Below, piece after piece: positions 7,942 to 16,199 of a DNA stretch of 50,584 nucleotides. The stretch lies in assembly GCA_009783695.1 (NCBI GenBank), contig WRCY01000010.1, positions 1 through 50,584 of the forward strand, in the 5' to 3' direction. The position numbers and the translations under genes were made by a program. The notes under the pieces are model-generated. The model was not told the origin of the DNA, made no database searches, and saw only the letters and a list, made by a program, of their open reading frames with translations. The DNA comes from Oscillospiraceae bacterium (lineage in GTDB: Bacteria; Bacillota; Clostridia; Oscillospirales; Ruminococcaceae). Numbering within the stretch: position 1 is the first letter of the stretch; each line of letters begins with the position of its first letter.

Positions 7942-8169
7942 ATGAATAATTTACAAATAACTGAAAGAATAAAAGAACAATGTAGAAACAAGAAAATTTC
8001 AGTTGCTGCTTTATTGAAAGAATGTGGATTAGATAAAGGATTAATATATGAATTAACAAGATGTGTTAAAGCACCGTCGGTGGAAACGTTTGAAAAAATC
8101 GCAAATCATCTTAATTGTTCCGTTGATTACCTTATAGGTCGAACCGATAATCCTAAATTATATAAATAG
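7942..8169 (+). CDS. XRE-family HTH regulator, module 1
   Basis: A 75-residue helix-turn-helix protein. The motif runs from about ISVAALLKECGLDKGLIYEL to the end of the next helix, followed by the family's typical APSVETFEKIANHLNCSVDYLIG. The ATG at 7942, with AAAGGCGG upstream, is preferred to 7912, because 7912 falls inside the predicted -10 box. It reads towards carB with 23 bases between them, so its promoter may also drive carB. It probably represses itself and the divergent 82-residue gene through the two palindromes between them. Confidence 0.85.
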   Translation: MNNLQITERIKEQCRNKKISVAALLKECGLDKGLIYELTRCVKAPSVETFEKIANHLNCSVDYLIGRTDNPKLYK

Positions 8170-8192
8170 AAAAGAAAGGAACATTTGAAAGT
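8170..8192 (+). promoter_or_regulatory. Remnant of dispersed leader (carB)
   Basis: AAAAGAAAGGAACATTTGAAAGT before the carB ATG matches only the 3' part (ribosome site and TTGAAA-T) of the dispersed leader. The hairpin half is missing, as if the xre module had replaced it. Confidence 0.6.
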
Positions 8193-11100
8193 ATGCCACT
8201 CAGAAAAGACATCAAAAAAGTACTTGTCATCGGCTCGGGGCCCATTGTAATAGGGCAAGCCGCCGAGTTTGACTACGCGGGGACGCAGGCGTGCCGCGCG
8301 CTCAAGGCGGAGGGCTTGGAGGTCGTCCTCGTGAATTCCAACCCCGCAACAATAATGACAGACAAAAATATGGCAGACATAATTTATATAGAGCCGCTGA
8401 CGCTTGATTCAATCAAGAAAATCATCAAAATTGAAAAGCCCGACAGTCTGCTTTCCACGCTCGGCGGGCAGACGGGTCTGACGCTTTCGATGCAGCTCGC
8501 GAAATCCGGATTCCTTGACGAGCAGGGTGTAAAGCTGCTCGGCGCAAAGGTCGACACCATCGACAAGGCAGAGGACAGGCAGATTTTCAAGGACACAATG
8601 GCGGCAATCGGCGAACCCTGCATACCGTCGGCTGTTGTGGAAACCGTGGAGGACGCGGTGGAGGTTGCGGGAAGACTCGGCTATCCCGTTGTTGTGCGTC
8701 CGGCGTTCACGCTCGGCGGCTCCGGCGGCGGTATTGCCGCGGACGAAGAGGCGCTGCGTATAATTGCAGATAACGGGCTGCGCCTTTCGCCGATTACGCA
8801 GGTGCTGATTGAAAAAGGCATATCGGGCTGGAAAGAAATCGAGTTCGAGTGTATACGCGACAGCAAGGGTAACGTGATTACCGTCTGCTCGATGGAAAAC
8901 GTAGACCCTGTCGGCGTTCACACGGGCGACAGCATAGTGATTGCCCCTTGCGTTACGCTCGCGGACAAAGAGTTTCAAATGCTGCGTACAGCGTCGCTCA
9001 ACATAGTTAACGCGCTCGGAATAGAGGGTGGCTGCAATGTGCAGCTCGCGCTCAATCCAAACAGCTTTGAATACGCCGTGATTGAGGTGAACCCGCGCGT
9101 GAGCCGTTCGTCCGCGCTCGCCTCAAAGGCTACAGGGTACCCCATTGCAAAAGTCGCGACACGAATCGCAATAGGCTACTCGCTCGATGAAATCCCGAAC
9201 GAGATTACAGGCACAACCTACGCCTGCTTCGAGCCCGCGCTCGACTATGTGGTTATAAAATTCCCGCGCTTTGCGTTCGATAAGTTTGTCTACGCGAAAA
9301 AAGCCCTCGGCACACAGATGAAAGCCACGGGCGAGGTTATGTCTATCGGCGTGAGCTTCGAGGAAGCGATGATGAAAGCTGTGCGCGGTATTGAGCTCGG
9401 CATGGACACGATGACCAAGCCCGCCTTTGAGAAGCTTACGGACGGAGAAGTTAAAGCCAAGCTCAGCGATATCGACTGCGACCGTATCTTTTGTATTTTT
9501 GAAGCGCTGAAGCGCGGCGTAAGCACAGAAGAAATCTGCAGCATAACCGCCTTTGACAAGTGGTTTATTGAAAAACTGCGCAATTTGTGCAGTATGGAGC
9601 AGGAATTAGCGAAAGGTCTGACCGCGGAAAAATATCTGCAGGCTAAAAAGTACGGCTACTTAGACAGAACAATCGAGCGTATTTCGGGGCAGAAGCTGTC
9701 GGATAAGAACATTGAAAAGAAACACTGCGTTTATAAATTAGTAGACACCTGCGCTGCTGAATTCCGGGCGCTGACGCCTTATTTCTACGGCGTGGGCGGC
9801 GACGAGGAGAACGAGGCCCTCGAATTTATTGAAGCAAATAATAAGGGTAAAAAGAAAGTGATTGTTTTCGGCTCGGGCCCGATAAGAATAGGGCAGGGGA
9901 TTGAGTTCGATTACTGCTCGGTGCACTGTGTCTGGGCGCTCAAGGAAATGGGTTATGAGGCGATAATCGTCAACAACAACCCCGAAACTGTTTCCACCGA
10001 CTTCGACACCGGCGACAGGCTCTACTTTGACCCGCTTACCCCTGAAGACATTGATAATCTTATGAACACCGAAAAGCCGTGGGGCGTGGTGGTGCAATTC
10101 GGCGGGCAGACGGCGATTAAGCTCACCAAACACATGCAGGAAATAGGTGCAAATATCCTCGGCACTCCCGCCGACAGTATTGACGCGGCGGAAGACAGGG
10201 AGCGCTTCGACGCGCTGCTTGAGAAGTGCGGGATTCCCCGTCCTGAGGGTATGACGGTTTACACAACTGAGGAAGCTTTAAACGCCGCGCAAAAGCTCGG
10301 CTATCCCGTGCTGCTGCGCCCGTCGTATGTACTCGGCGGACAGAATATGATAATAGCGCACTGCGACAGTGACGTCAGTGAATATATGGATATAATCACC
10401 GCGACCAAGCTCGACAATCCCGTGCTGATTGACAAGTATCTGACGGGCGTAGAAGTCGAGGTAGACGCAATCTGCGACGGCGAAGACTTCCTCATACCGG
10501 GCATAATGGAGCATATCGAGCGCGCGGGTGTGCACTCGGGCGACAGCATATCTGTTTATCCCGCGCAGACGCTCACCGAGCGCATAAAGAAAGTGATTAT
10601 CTCGTATACCGAAAAGCTTGCAAAGGAGCTCAAGGTAATCGGGCTTGTGAACATTCAGTATGTCGTGCACAATCATCAGGTTTACGTAATTGAGGTTAAT
10701 CCGCGCTCGTCCCGCACCGTGCCTTACATCAGCAAGGTGACGGGTGTACAGATGGTGGATATTGCTACAAAAATCATGCTCGGGCAGACGCTGAAGCAAC
10801 AGGGCTTGCCGGCAGGCTTGTTCCCCGAGGGAGAGTATATCGCCGTGAAAGTCCCTGTGTTCAGCTTCGAGAAGCTGCACGACGTCGACACGCAATTAGG
10901 TCCTGAAATGAAATCCACCGGCGAAACCCTCGGGATTGCTAAAACCTTTAAGGAAGCGCTTTATAAGGGGCTGGTCGCGGCAGGCTTCAAGATGAAAAAG
11001 GCGAACGGAAATTCCGGCGTGCTCTTCTCGGTGCGCAACTCCGACAAGCCGGAGGTAATTGAGCTTGCGGGCAGATTCGAGAAGCTCGGCTTCGACATTT

Positions 11101-11408
11101 ATGCAACAAGCGGAACCGCCTCGCTGCTCAACCACAACATGATACCCGCAAATTTTGTTTACCGCATAAACGACGGCAAGGAGCCGAACATTATCTCGCT
11201 GATTGAAAGCGGGAAAATCGACTACGTTGTTTCCACTTCAGAAGCGGGACGCAACCCCGCGCTCGACAGCGTGAAAATCCGCCGCAAATCTGTTGAACGC
11301 GGCGTGGCGTGCTTAACGTCAATCGACACCGCGAACGCCCTCGCAGACTGCCTTGAATCGGGAATGACGATTGACGACATGGAGATGGTGGATATAACGA
11401 AGATTTAA
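8193..11408 (+). CDS. carB: Carbamoyl-phosphate synthase large subunit
   Basis: Makes carbamoyl phosphate from bicarbonate, ammonia and two ATP. The 1071 residues are full length, with two homologous ATP-grasp halves. The first begins KKVLVIGSGPIVIGQAAEFD and the second, near residue 552, KKVIVFGSGPIRIGQGIEFD. ATP-grasp loops such as RPAFTLGGSGGG and RPSYVLGGQNM, and metal-site ends EVNPRVSRSSALASKATGYP and EVNPRSSRTVPYISK, are intact. An MGS-like regulatory domain covers about the last 140 residues. It should be active with ammonia even though the CarA encoded upstream looks unable to supply it from glutamine. Confidence 0.97.
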   Translation: MPLRKDIKKVLVIGSGPIVIGQAAEFDYAGTQACRALKAEGLEVVLVNSNPATIMTDKNMADIIYIEPLTLDSIKKIIKIEKPDSLLSTLGGQTGLTLSMQLAKSGFLDEQGVKLLGAKVDTIDKAEDRQIFKDTMAAIGEPCIPSAVVETVEDAVEVAGRLGYPVVVRPAFTLGGSGGGIAADEEALRIIADNGLRLSPITQVLIEKGISGWKEIEFECIRDSKGNVITVCSMENVDPVGVHTGDSIVIAPCVTLADKEFQMLRTASLNIVNALGIEGGCNVQLALNPNSFEYAVIEVNPRVSRSSALASKATGYPIAKVATRIAIGYSLDEIPNEITGTTYACFEPALDYVVIKFPRFAFDKFVYAKKALGTQMKATGEVMSIGVSFEEAMMKAVRGIELGMDTMTKPAFEKLTDGEVKAKLSDIDCDRIFCIFEALKRGVSTEEICSITAFDKWFIEKLRNLCSMEQELAKGLTAEKYLQAKKYGYLDRTIERISGQKLSDKNIEKKHCVYKLVDTCAAEFRALTPYFYGVGGDEENEALEFIEANNKGKKKVIVFGSGPIRIGQGIEFDYCSVHCVWALKEMGYEAIIVNNNPETVSTDFDTGDRLYFDPLTPEDIDNLMNTEKPWGVVVQFGGQTAIKLTKHMQEIGANILGTPADSIDAAEDRERFDALLEKCGIPRPEGMTVYTTEEALNAAQKLGYPVLLRPSYVLGGQNMIIAHCDSDVSEYMDIITATKLDNPVLIDKYLTGVEVEVDAICDGEDFLIPGIMEHIERAGVHSGDSISVYPAQTLTERIKKVIISYTEKLAKELKVIGLVNIQYVVHNHQVYVIEVNPRSSRTVPYISKVTGVQMVDIATKIMLGQTLKQQGLPAGLFPEGEYIAVKVPVFSFEKLHDVDTQLGPEMKSTGETLGIAKTFKEALYKGLVAAGFKMKKANGNSGVLFSVRNSDKPEVIELAGRFEKLGFDIYATSGTASLLNHNMIPANFVYRINDGKEPNIISLIESGKIDYVVSTSEAGRNPALDSVKIRRKSVERGVACLTSIDTANALADCLESGMTIDDMEMVDITKI

Positions 11409-11484
11409 AATAATGAATTGCATTATACAGTAAAAATTTGTTAATAATATCAATAAGGGCGCGCACTGCGCGTCCGAGAAGGTC

Positions 11485-11564
11485 AAGTTTAAAAATAAAT
11501 GAAATTGAATCGGGGAAAACGAAACTTTTCATTTCTCGTTGGTGCAGAAAGGACATGGTGGAAA
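11485..11564 (+). promoter_or_regulatory. Dispersed leader, copy 5 (pyrK)
   Basis: AAGTTTAAAAATAAAT, then GAATCGGGG, hairpin GAAAA-cgaaac-TTTTC, CAGAAAGGAC and ATGGTGGAAA, ending at the pyrK ATG (11565). The frame is open through the leader, so an automatic call would start 22 codons too early. A GC-rich hairpin of the type GGGCGCGC..GCGCGTCC lies just upstream. Confidence 0.8.
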
Positions 11565-12383
11565 ATGCCCTACAAATGCGGCTCTTATCATATAATAGAA
11601 AAAACCGCCATTTCGGCGGGTGTATACTCGTATGGCATTTTATGCCCGGATGTTGCGGAAATCGCTGCTCCCGGGCAGTTCGTGCATATCAAAGTCGAGG
11701 GCTTCACTCTGCGCCGCCCTATTTCAATCTGCGATATTGACCGCAGAAACGGCAGCATCCGCATAGTTTTTGAAATCCGCGGTCACGGCACAAGAAAGCT
11801 CGTCGACGCAAAGGTAGGCGACAGCATAGATATGATTGCGCCGCTGGGCAAAGGCTTTACACTGCCTGACGACATTTCCCCCGACAGACGCGTTATAACA
11901 GTCGGAGGCGGAATCGGCGTTGCGCCTCTTTTTAGCGTAGCAGCTGCTTTTCGGGAAAACGCTACGGCAATCCTCGGTTTCAGAAGCTATGATAAGATTA
12001 TACTTGCCAACGATTTCAAGCAGAATGACGTCCACGTTATCACCTGTACTGATGACGGCAGCGTAGGAATAAAAGGCACTGTTACCGCGCCTTTGGAGGC
12101 GGAGCTCGTTAAGGGCGACGTGGACATGGTTTACGCATGCGGCCCCCAGCCGATGCTGGCAGCGATTGTCGGGATTTGTGAAAAAGCGGGCGTACCGTGC
12201 GAGGTTTCGCTTGAGCAGCGCATGGGCTGCGGCGTGGGCGCGTGCGCTGTTTGTGCCTGTGAAATAAAGCGTACATTAAATGACAGTGATGTTTCCGCAG
12301 AAACAGCGGGAGCCGAGACACTCGGTATGCTTATGGTTTGCAGGGACGGCCCTGTATTCAAGGGAGAGGAGGTAGTGCTGTAG
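11565..12383 (+). CDS. pyrK: Dihydroorotate dehydrogenase electron-transfer subunit
   Basis: The FAD and 2Fe-2S subunit of class 1B dihydroorotate dehydrogenase, passing electrons from PyrD to NAD. FAD binding shows as LRRPISICD near residue 48, nucleotide binding as VGGGIGVAPLFS and YACGPQPML, and the iron-sulfur ligands in EQRMGCGVGACAVCAC with a final Cys in MVCRDGP. The length of 272 is close to the family's usual size. The start is placed at 11565 because the upstream residues are translated leader. The stop TAG overlaps the likely GTG start of pyrD by one base. Confidence 0.93.
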   Translation: MPYKCGSYHIIEKTAISAGVYSYGILCPDVAEIAAPGQFVHIKVEGFTLRRPISICDIDRRNGSIRIVFEIRGHGTRKLVDAKVGDSIDMIAPLGKGFTLPDDISPDRRVITVGGGIGVAPLFSVAAAFRENATAILGFRSYDKIILANDFKQNDVHVITCTDDGSVGIKGTVTAPLEAELVKGDVDMVYACGPQPMLAAIVGICEKAGVPCEVSLEQRMGCGVGACAVCACEIKRTLNDSDVSAETAGAETLGMLMVCRDGPVFKGEEVVL

Positions 12384-13312
12384 TGGCTGTGAAAAAGAAG
12401 TGGAACTTGACAGCGTCTGTCGCGGGCGTTACGTTCCCGAATCCGGTAATAGCGGCTTCGGGCGTTTACGGCTTCGGCGAGTATTATACCAACCTTTATC
12501 CTTTGAGTCTGCTCGGCGGGATTTCCTGTAAGGGGCTGACGCTTCATAAAAGGCAGGGGAATACCCCGCCCAGAGTGGCGGAAACCCCTGCGGGCATGCT
12601 TAATTCCGTGGGCTTGCAAAATCCGGGGGTTGACACATTTATAGAAAAGCATCTGCCTTTCCTTAAGGAAAACGGCGCGAACATCATAATTGCGAACATA
12701 GCCGGCAACACACCCGAGGACTATGCAGAAATCGCGGGAAAGCTTGACGGCACTGATGTTGACATGCTTGAGGTGAATATCTCCTGCCCCAACGTCAAGT
12801 GTGGCGGCGCTGCATGGGGTATCAGCACACAGGGCGCGGCTCTTGTTACTAAAACCGTACGTGCAGCGACGAAAAAGCCGATTATGGTAAAGCTCACCCC
12901 GAATGTAACCGACATAACCGAAATCGCAAAAGCAGCCGAAAGCGAGGGAGCTGACGCTATTTCACTTATAAACACGCTGCTCGGTATGCGCATTGACATA
13001 CGCACCAAGCGTCCGATTCTGCACAGGAACGTGGGCGGGCTCTCGGGGCCTGCGGTGTTTCCCGTGGCTGTACGTATGGTTTGGCAGGTAGCGAACGCCG
13101 TTAAAATTGACGTTGTCGGTATGGGCGGCATAAACTGCGCTGAGGACGCGGTTGAGATGATGCTTGCGGGCGCGAAAGCTGTGCAAATCGGAACGGCGAT
13201 TATTTCCGACCCGCTCGCGCCGCTTAAAATTATAGGCGGGCTGGAGCATTATATGGACATCAACGGGATTAAAAAGATTGATGAGTTTATAGGCAAAGTG
13301 AAACCGTGGTAA
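12383..13312 (+). CDS. pyrD: Dihydroorotate dehydrogenase, class 1B catalytic subunit
   Basis: Oxidises dihydroorotate to orotate with FMN. NISCPNVKCGG near residue 129 holds the catalytic Cys typical of class 1 enzymes. VKLTPNVTDI, INTLLGMRID, GGLSGPAVFPVAV and VGMGGI form the FMN and substrate site. The GTG at 12383 is chosen because AGGAGG lies 10 bases upstream and the result (309 residues) matches family length. The in-frame ATG at 12338 lies deep in pyrK. It forms the active complex with PyrK. Confidence 0.93.
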   Translation: MAVKKKWNLTASVAGVTFPNPVIAASGVYGFGEYYTNLYPLSLLGGISCKGLTLHKRQGNTPPRVAETPAGMLNSVGLQNPGVDTFIEKHLPFLKENGANIIIANIAGNTPEDYAEIAGKLDGTDVDMLEVNISCPNVKCGGAAWGISTQGAALVTKTVRAATKKPIMVKLTPNVTDITEIAKAAESEGADAISLINTLLGMRIDIRTKRPILHRNVGGLSGPAVFPVAVRMVWQVANAVKIDVVGMGGINCAEDAVEMMLAGAKAVQIGTAIISDPLAPLKIIGGLEHYMDINGIKKIDEFIGKVKPW

Positions 13313-13314
13313 AT

Positions 13315-13343
13315 GAAAAAGCCGGGTTTTGAAGCCCGGCTCT
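13315..13343 (-). terminator. Terminator of the HU gene
   Basis: On the minus strand AGCCGGGC-ttcaaaa-CCCGGCT is followed by TTTTT, 9 bases beyond the HU stop codon. It begins 3 bases after the pyrD stop, so it may also stop transcription of the convergent pyr operon, although the plus side lacks a long T run. Confidence 0.85.
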
Positions 13344-13351
13344 GCACTGCA

Positions 13352-13642
13352 TTATTTTTTAACTTTCGCTTTCGCTACGGATTCCTTAAGGAGCTTGCCT
13401 GCTTTGAAAGCCGGAACTTTTTTTGCGGGAATCTTGATTCTCTTGCCCGATTGCGGGTTGACGCCTTCTCTTGCGGCTCTTTCGCGAACTTCAAAAGTTC
13501 CGAATCCTACTAAGGAAACTTTTTCGCCCTTTTTAAGAGCGTCGGTGATGCTGTCGATTACAGCGATGAGAGCAGCCTCGGAATTTTTTTTGCTGAAGCC
13601 GGTCTTTGCGGCGATAGCGGCTACCAATTCGATTTTTGTCAT
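13352..13642 (-). CDS. hup: HU-family DNA-binding protein
   Basis: A 96-residue nucleoid protein of the HU/IHF family that bends DNA. MTKIELVAAIAAKTGFSKK opens the helical dimer body, and VSLVGFGTFEVRERAAREG with NPQSGKRIKIPAKKVPAF forms the DNA-binding arm with its Pro. The C-terminus is extended by a few lysines (KAKVKK). The start at 13642 has GGAGGAAG upstream; eight more open codons upstream are not needed. Its own promoter and terminator make it a single-gene unit. Confidence 0.95.
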   Translation of the reverse strand: MTKIELVAAIAAKTGFSKKNSEAALIAVIDSITDALKKGEKVSLVGFGTFEVRERAAREGVNPQSGKRIKIPAKKVPAFKAGKLLKESVAKAKVKK

Positions 13643-13676
13643 TCTGAACTTCCTCCAAATAAACATTATATGTCAT

Positions 13677-13704
13677 ATTATATCATAAAATGGCGGTTTG
13701 TCAA
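13677..13704 (-). promoter_or_regulatory. Promoter of the HU gene
   Basis: Minus strand TTGACA (13699-13704), 16-base spacer, TATAAT (13677-13682). A second TATAAT lies closer to the gene. Confidence 0.75.
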
Positions 13705-13842
13705 TTAATATGAGGCAAAAAAACTAAAAATTTACTTTTTCGTAATAATTACTTAAAAATCTATCGGACAGGCGATTTAACATAGTATAAATTGCACTAA
13801 AGAGATTCGCGGCGGTTACATTTAAGTAGGAGGTGAAACTAA

Positions 13843-13947
13843 ATGTACAAGCGGGAAAAGTACACCAAAATTTTAAGAATCGGGGCGCTCATTATCGCAA
13901 TTATATTCATTTTGGGTATAATTCTGGATTCTGTCGGTCTTTTTTAA
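13843..13947 (+). CDS. 34-residue single-pass membrane peptide
   Basis: A short open frame with an almost perfect ribosome site (TAGGAGGTG, 6 bases before the ATG). The peptide is a basic head (MYKREKYTKILRIG), one hydrophobic segment of about 17 residues (ALIIAIIFILGIILD..) and a short tail. It is preceded by a TATAAA box near 13783. The strong ribosome site and clean membrane design argue that it is translated. Function unknown; such peptides often bind a larger membrane complex, but nothing here identifies one. Confidence 0.65.
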   Translation: MYKREKYTKILRIGALIIAIIFILGIILDSVGLF

Positions 13948-14025
13948 ACAAGTTTAGCAAATCATCAAACTCTTTAAATTCCTTTTAAACTAACTCAGCA
14001 ATTCATCAAGCTGTTTAAGTCCCGG

Positions 14026-14054
14026 TTGACAATTTTTGCAGCTTATGGTAGAAT
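14026..14054 (+). promoter_or_regulatory. Promoter of pduL
   Basis: TTGACA (14026-14031), 17-base spacer, TAGAAT (14049-14054), 34 bases before the ATG at 14089. Confidence 0.75.
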
Positions 14055-14088
14055 TAAAGCAAATAAATTAATAATCCGGAGGCTAATC

Positions 14089-14664
14089 ATGGCTAAAGTC
14101 ATCGTAGAAACATCGGCAAGACACGTACATCTGACGCAGGAGGCGTTAGAGGCGCTTTTCGGGGAGGGCGCGGAGCTTCATGAAATAAAACGGCTTTCGC
14201 AGCCTACGGAGTTCTCCACCGAAGAACGCGTTACAATCGTAGGCCCTAAAAGAGAAATACCTAATGTAATCGTGCTCGGCCCCAACAGAGCGGCGGTTCA
14301 GGTAGAGGTTTCGGCATCGGACGCACGTTCGCTCGGCATTAAGCCGGTAATCCGCGAGTCCGGCGACGTTGCGGGGACACCGGGCTGCAAGCTCATCGGT
14401 CCCAAGGGCGAGTATGAAATCGCAGAGGGCGTAATCGTTGCAAAAAGACACGTACATATGACGCCGCCGTTTGCAGAGCAGCACGGCTTTACAAACGGCG
14501 AGATTATTAACATAAAAATAACAGGCACAGGCAGGGACGCGCTGCTCGGCGATGTGGTCTGCAGAATCCGCGATACTTTTGCGGAAGCCGCGCATATTGA
14601 CACCGACGAAGCGAATGCGGTGAGCGCCGGTGCGGATTTGGTCGGGGAGCTTATCAAGATTTAA
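14089..14664 (+). CDS. pduL: Phosphate propanoyltransferase / phosphotransacylase
   Basis: PduL-type enzyme that interconverts acyl-CoA and acyl phosphate, here most likely acetyl-CoA and acetyl phosphate for ATP formation. The 191 residues show both zinc-binding repeats, SARHVHLTQE near residue 9 and AKRHVHMTPP near residue 125. The ATG at 14089 has CCGGAGG upstream; an earlier in-frame start would overlap the promoter. No microcompartment genes lie nearby and there is no obvious encapsulation peptide, so a housekeeping acetate role is more likely than propanediol use. Confidence 0.9.
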   Translation: MAKVIVETSARHVHLTQEALEALFGEGAELHEIKRLSQPTEFSTEERVTIVGPKREIPNVIVLGPNRAAVQVEVSASDARSLGIKPVIRESGDVAGTPGCKLIGPKGEYEIAEGVIVAKRHVHMTPPFAEQHGFTNGEIINIKITGTGRDALLGDVVCRIRDTFAEAAHIDTDEANAVSAGADLVGELIKI

Positions 14665-14665
14665 C

Positions 14666-15757
14666 TCACCCGTCCCCAAACGAAATTCCGATATTCCTCG
14701 CCGTCACAACTTCCTTGTTCTCGGGCGCAACAAACTTCATCTTCATCGCAACTTCGGCAAGAGGGTTCTCAACAATCTCATCTTTAACCATCGCAATCGT
14801 ATAACCGAATTTTTCTTGCTGAATCAGCGTCGCCGCCCTTGCGCCGAACTTCGTGGCGAGAACCCTGTCATACGCGGACGGGCTTCCTCCGCGCAGCATG
14901 TGCCCGGGCACAACCGTACGGGCTTCAAATCCGGTGGCTTCCTGAATACGCTTCGCGACACGCGCCGTAACGGTAGTTTCACCGGCTTCGGCGCGTTTTT
15001 GTGTGCGCTCTTTTCTTTTTAGATTTGCTTCATCAATATCGAACGCACCCTCGGCGACCGCGAGAATTGAGAAATACTTGCCTGAATCCGCACGTTTTTG
15101 CACGGCGCCTATTACGCAGTCCATATTAAAAGGAATCTCGGGAATAAGAATAATGTCGGCGCCGCCCGCGATTCCGGTATAAAGCGTGAGCCAGCCGGCT
15201 TTGTTGCCCATGATTTCAATGACCATGATTCGGCTGTGCGAGTGTGCGGTCGTATGAATACGGTCGATTACCTCCGTGCCTATTTCAACAGCGGTATGAA
15301 AACCGAAGCAGACAGATGTCCCCCAGATGTCGTTGTCGATGGTTTTGGGCAGTCCGATGATGTTGAGACCCTCCTCGGACAGCAGGTTTGCGGTTTTGTG
15401 CGTGCCGTTGCCCCCGAGTGTCAGCAGGCAGTCCAAGTTCCATTCTTTGTAAGTATTCTTCATCTGCGCGACTTTATCTACATTGTCCTCCTCAACGAGC
15501 TGCATTTTTCTAAACGGCGTTCTGCGCGAGCCTAAAATTGTCCCTCCGAGCGTCAGAATACCATAGAAGTCCGAGGGTTTCATCAGCTTGCAATGGTTGT
15601 TAATGAGCCCCTGGAATCCGTCAGATATTCCGACTATTTCAATGTTTCCCTCACCCATAAGCTGATAGCAGGCTTTTACGACTCCGCGGATAGTGGCGTT
15701 AAGGCCCGGGCAGTCGCCTCCGCCGGTAAGTATGCCGATTCTTTTTGGCTTTAACAT
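14666..15757 (-). CDS. pfkA: 6-phosphofructokinase
   Basis: Phosphorylates fructose 6-phosphate in glycolysis. It has the A-type fold: ILTGGGDCPGLNATIRG at the start, LGGNGTHKTA near residue 115, LPKTIDNDIWGT near 136 and a catalytic-site MGNKAGWL block. The residue after GGN is Gly118 and the residue in P-K-TID is Lys138. Gly at the first site is linked to ATP use, and Lys at the second is found in PPi-dependent and in the long 'group III' enzymes, so the phosphate donor is not settled. Asn117 replaces the usual Asp. The 363 residues fit group III. It converges on pduL with one base between the stop codons. Confidence 0.9.
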   Translation of the reverse strand: MLKPKRIGILTGGGDCPGLNATIRGVVKACYQLMGEGNIEIVGISDGFQGLINNHCKLMKPSDFYGILTLGGTILGSRRTPFRKMQLVEEDNVDKVAQMKNTYKEWNLDCLLTLGGNGTHKTANLLSEEGLNIIGLPKTIDNDIWGTSVCFGFHTAVEIGTEVIDRIHTTAHSHSRIMVIEIMGNKAGWLTLYTGIAGGADIILIPEIPFNMDCVIGAVQKRADSGKYFSILAVAEGAFDIDEANLKRKERTQKRAEAGETTVTARVAKRIQEATGFEARTVVPGHMLRGGSPSAYDRVLATKFGARAATLIQQEKFGYTIAMVKDEIVENPLAEVAMKMKFVAPENKEVVTARNIGISFGDG

Positions 15758-15763
15758 AAAATT

Positions 15764-16168
15764 TTATCCGTCCTTTGTTATTAGTTTTTTGATTACGAAG
15801 TAGATAATCTGATAGGCAATACAGGTAGACAATGCCGCGAGAATAATGTATGGCTCGGGGTCGCGAGGCCCGGTGGTGAGCAGATTATCGGCAAGCGTGC
15901 CGCGATAGGTGAAGTTCATTATATAAGTTATAAGAATGACTGCCTCAATAGTAATCGTATAATATAAAACCCATTTCGTCAAGCATTTCCCGATGCTTAT
16001 ATCATCACCGTCACGCCTGTAAAATATAAACGCATATAAGTACTGATAAGCAGCAGCAATAACAAATATAAGAATGAATATTTCAGATGATTGTATGGAG
16101 TTATAAAAAATAATATCCCTTATAAATATTCCCGAAATTATAAACGAGAGCTTATAAACCAGGCTCAT
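15764..16168 (-). CDS. Small polytopic membrane protein
   Basis: A 134-residue protein with four hydrophobic segments (about residues 5-20, 29-50, 66-90 and 108-128). The ATG at 16168 follows GGGGGTG on the minus strand. The longer open frame upstream overlaps the neighbouring TauE gene and has an unlikely Arg/Cys-rich sequence, so it is rejected. It ends 6 bases before pfkA, so the two are probably co-transcribed. No family is recognised. Confidence 0.65.
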   Translation of the reverse strand: MSLVYKLSFIISGIFIRDIIFYNSIQSSEIFILIFVIAAAYQYLYAFIFYRRDGDDISIGKCLTKWVLYYTITIEAVILITYIMNFTYRGTLADNLLTTGPRDPEPYIILAALSTCIAYQIIYFVIKKLITKDG

Positions 16169-16199
16169 ATCAGTCACCCCCGCTGTAAGTATAGCACAG

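Noticed and set aside
11438-11740. Plus-strand frame across the pyrK leader
   Set aside because: It reads the leader and the start of pyrK in the wrong frame. The pyrK motifs are in the other frame.
13950-14025. Near-repeat AGCAAATCATCAAACTC / AGCAATTCATCAAGCTG as a possible operator array
   Set aside because: Only two imperfect copies without symmetry; could be chance or an old small duplication.
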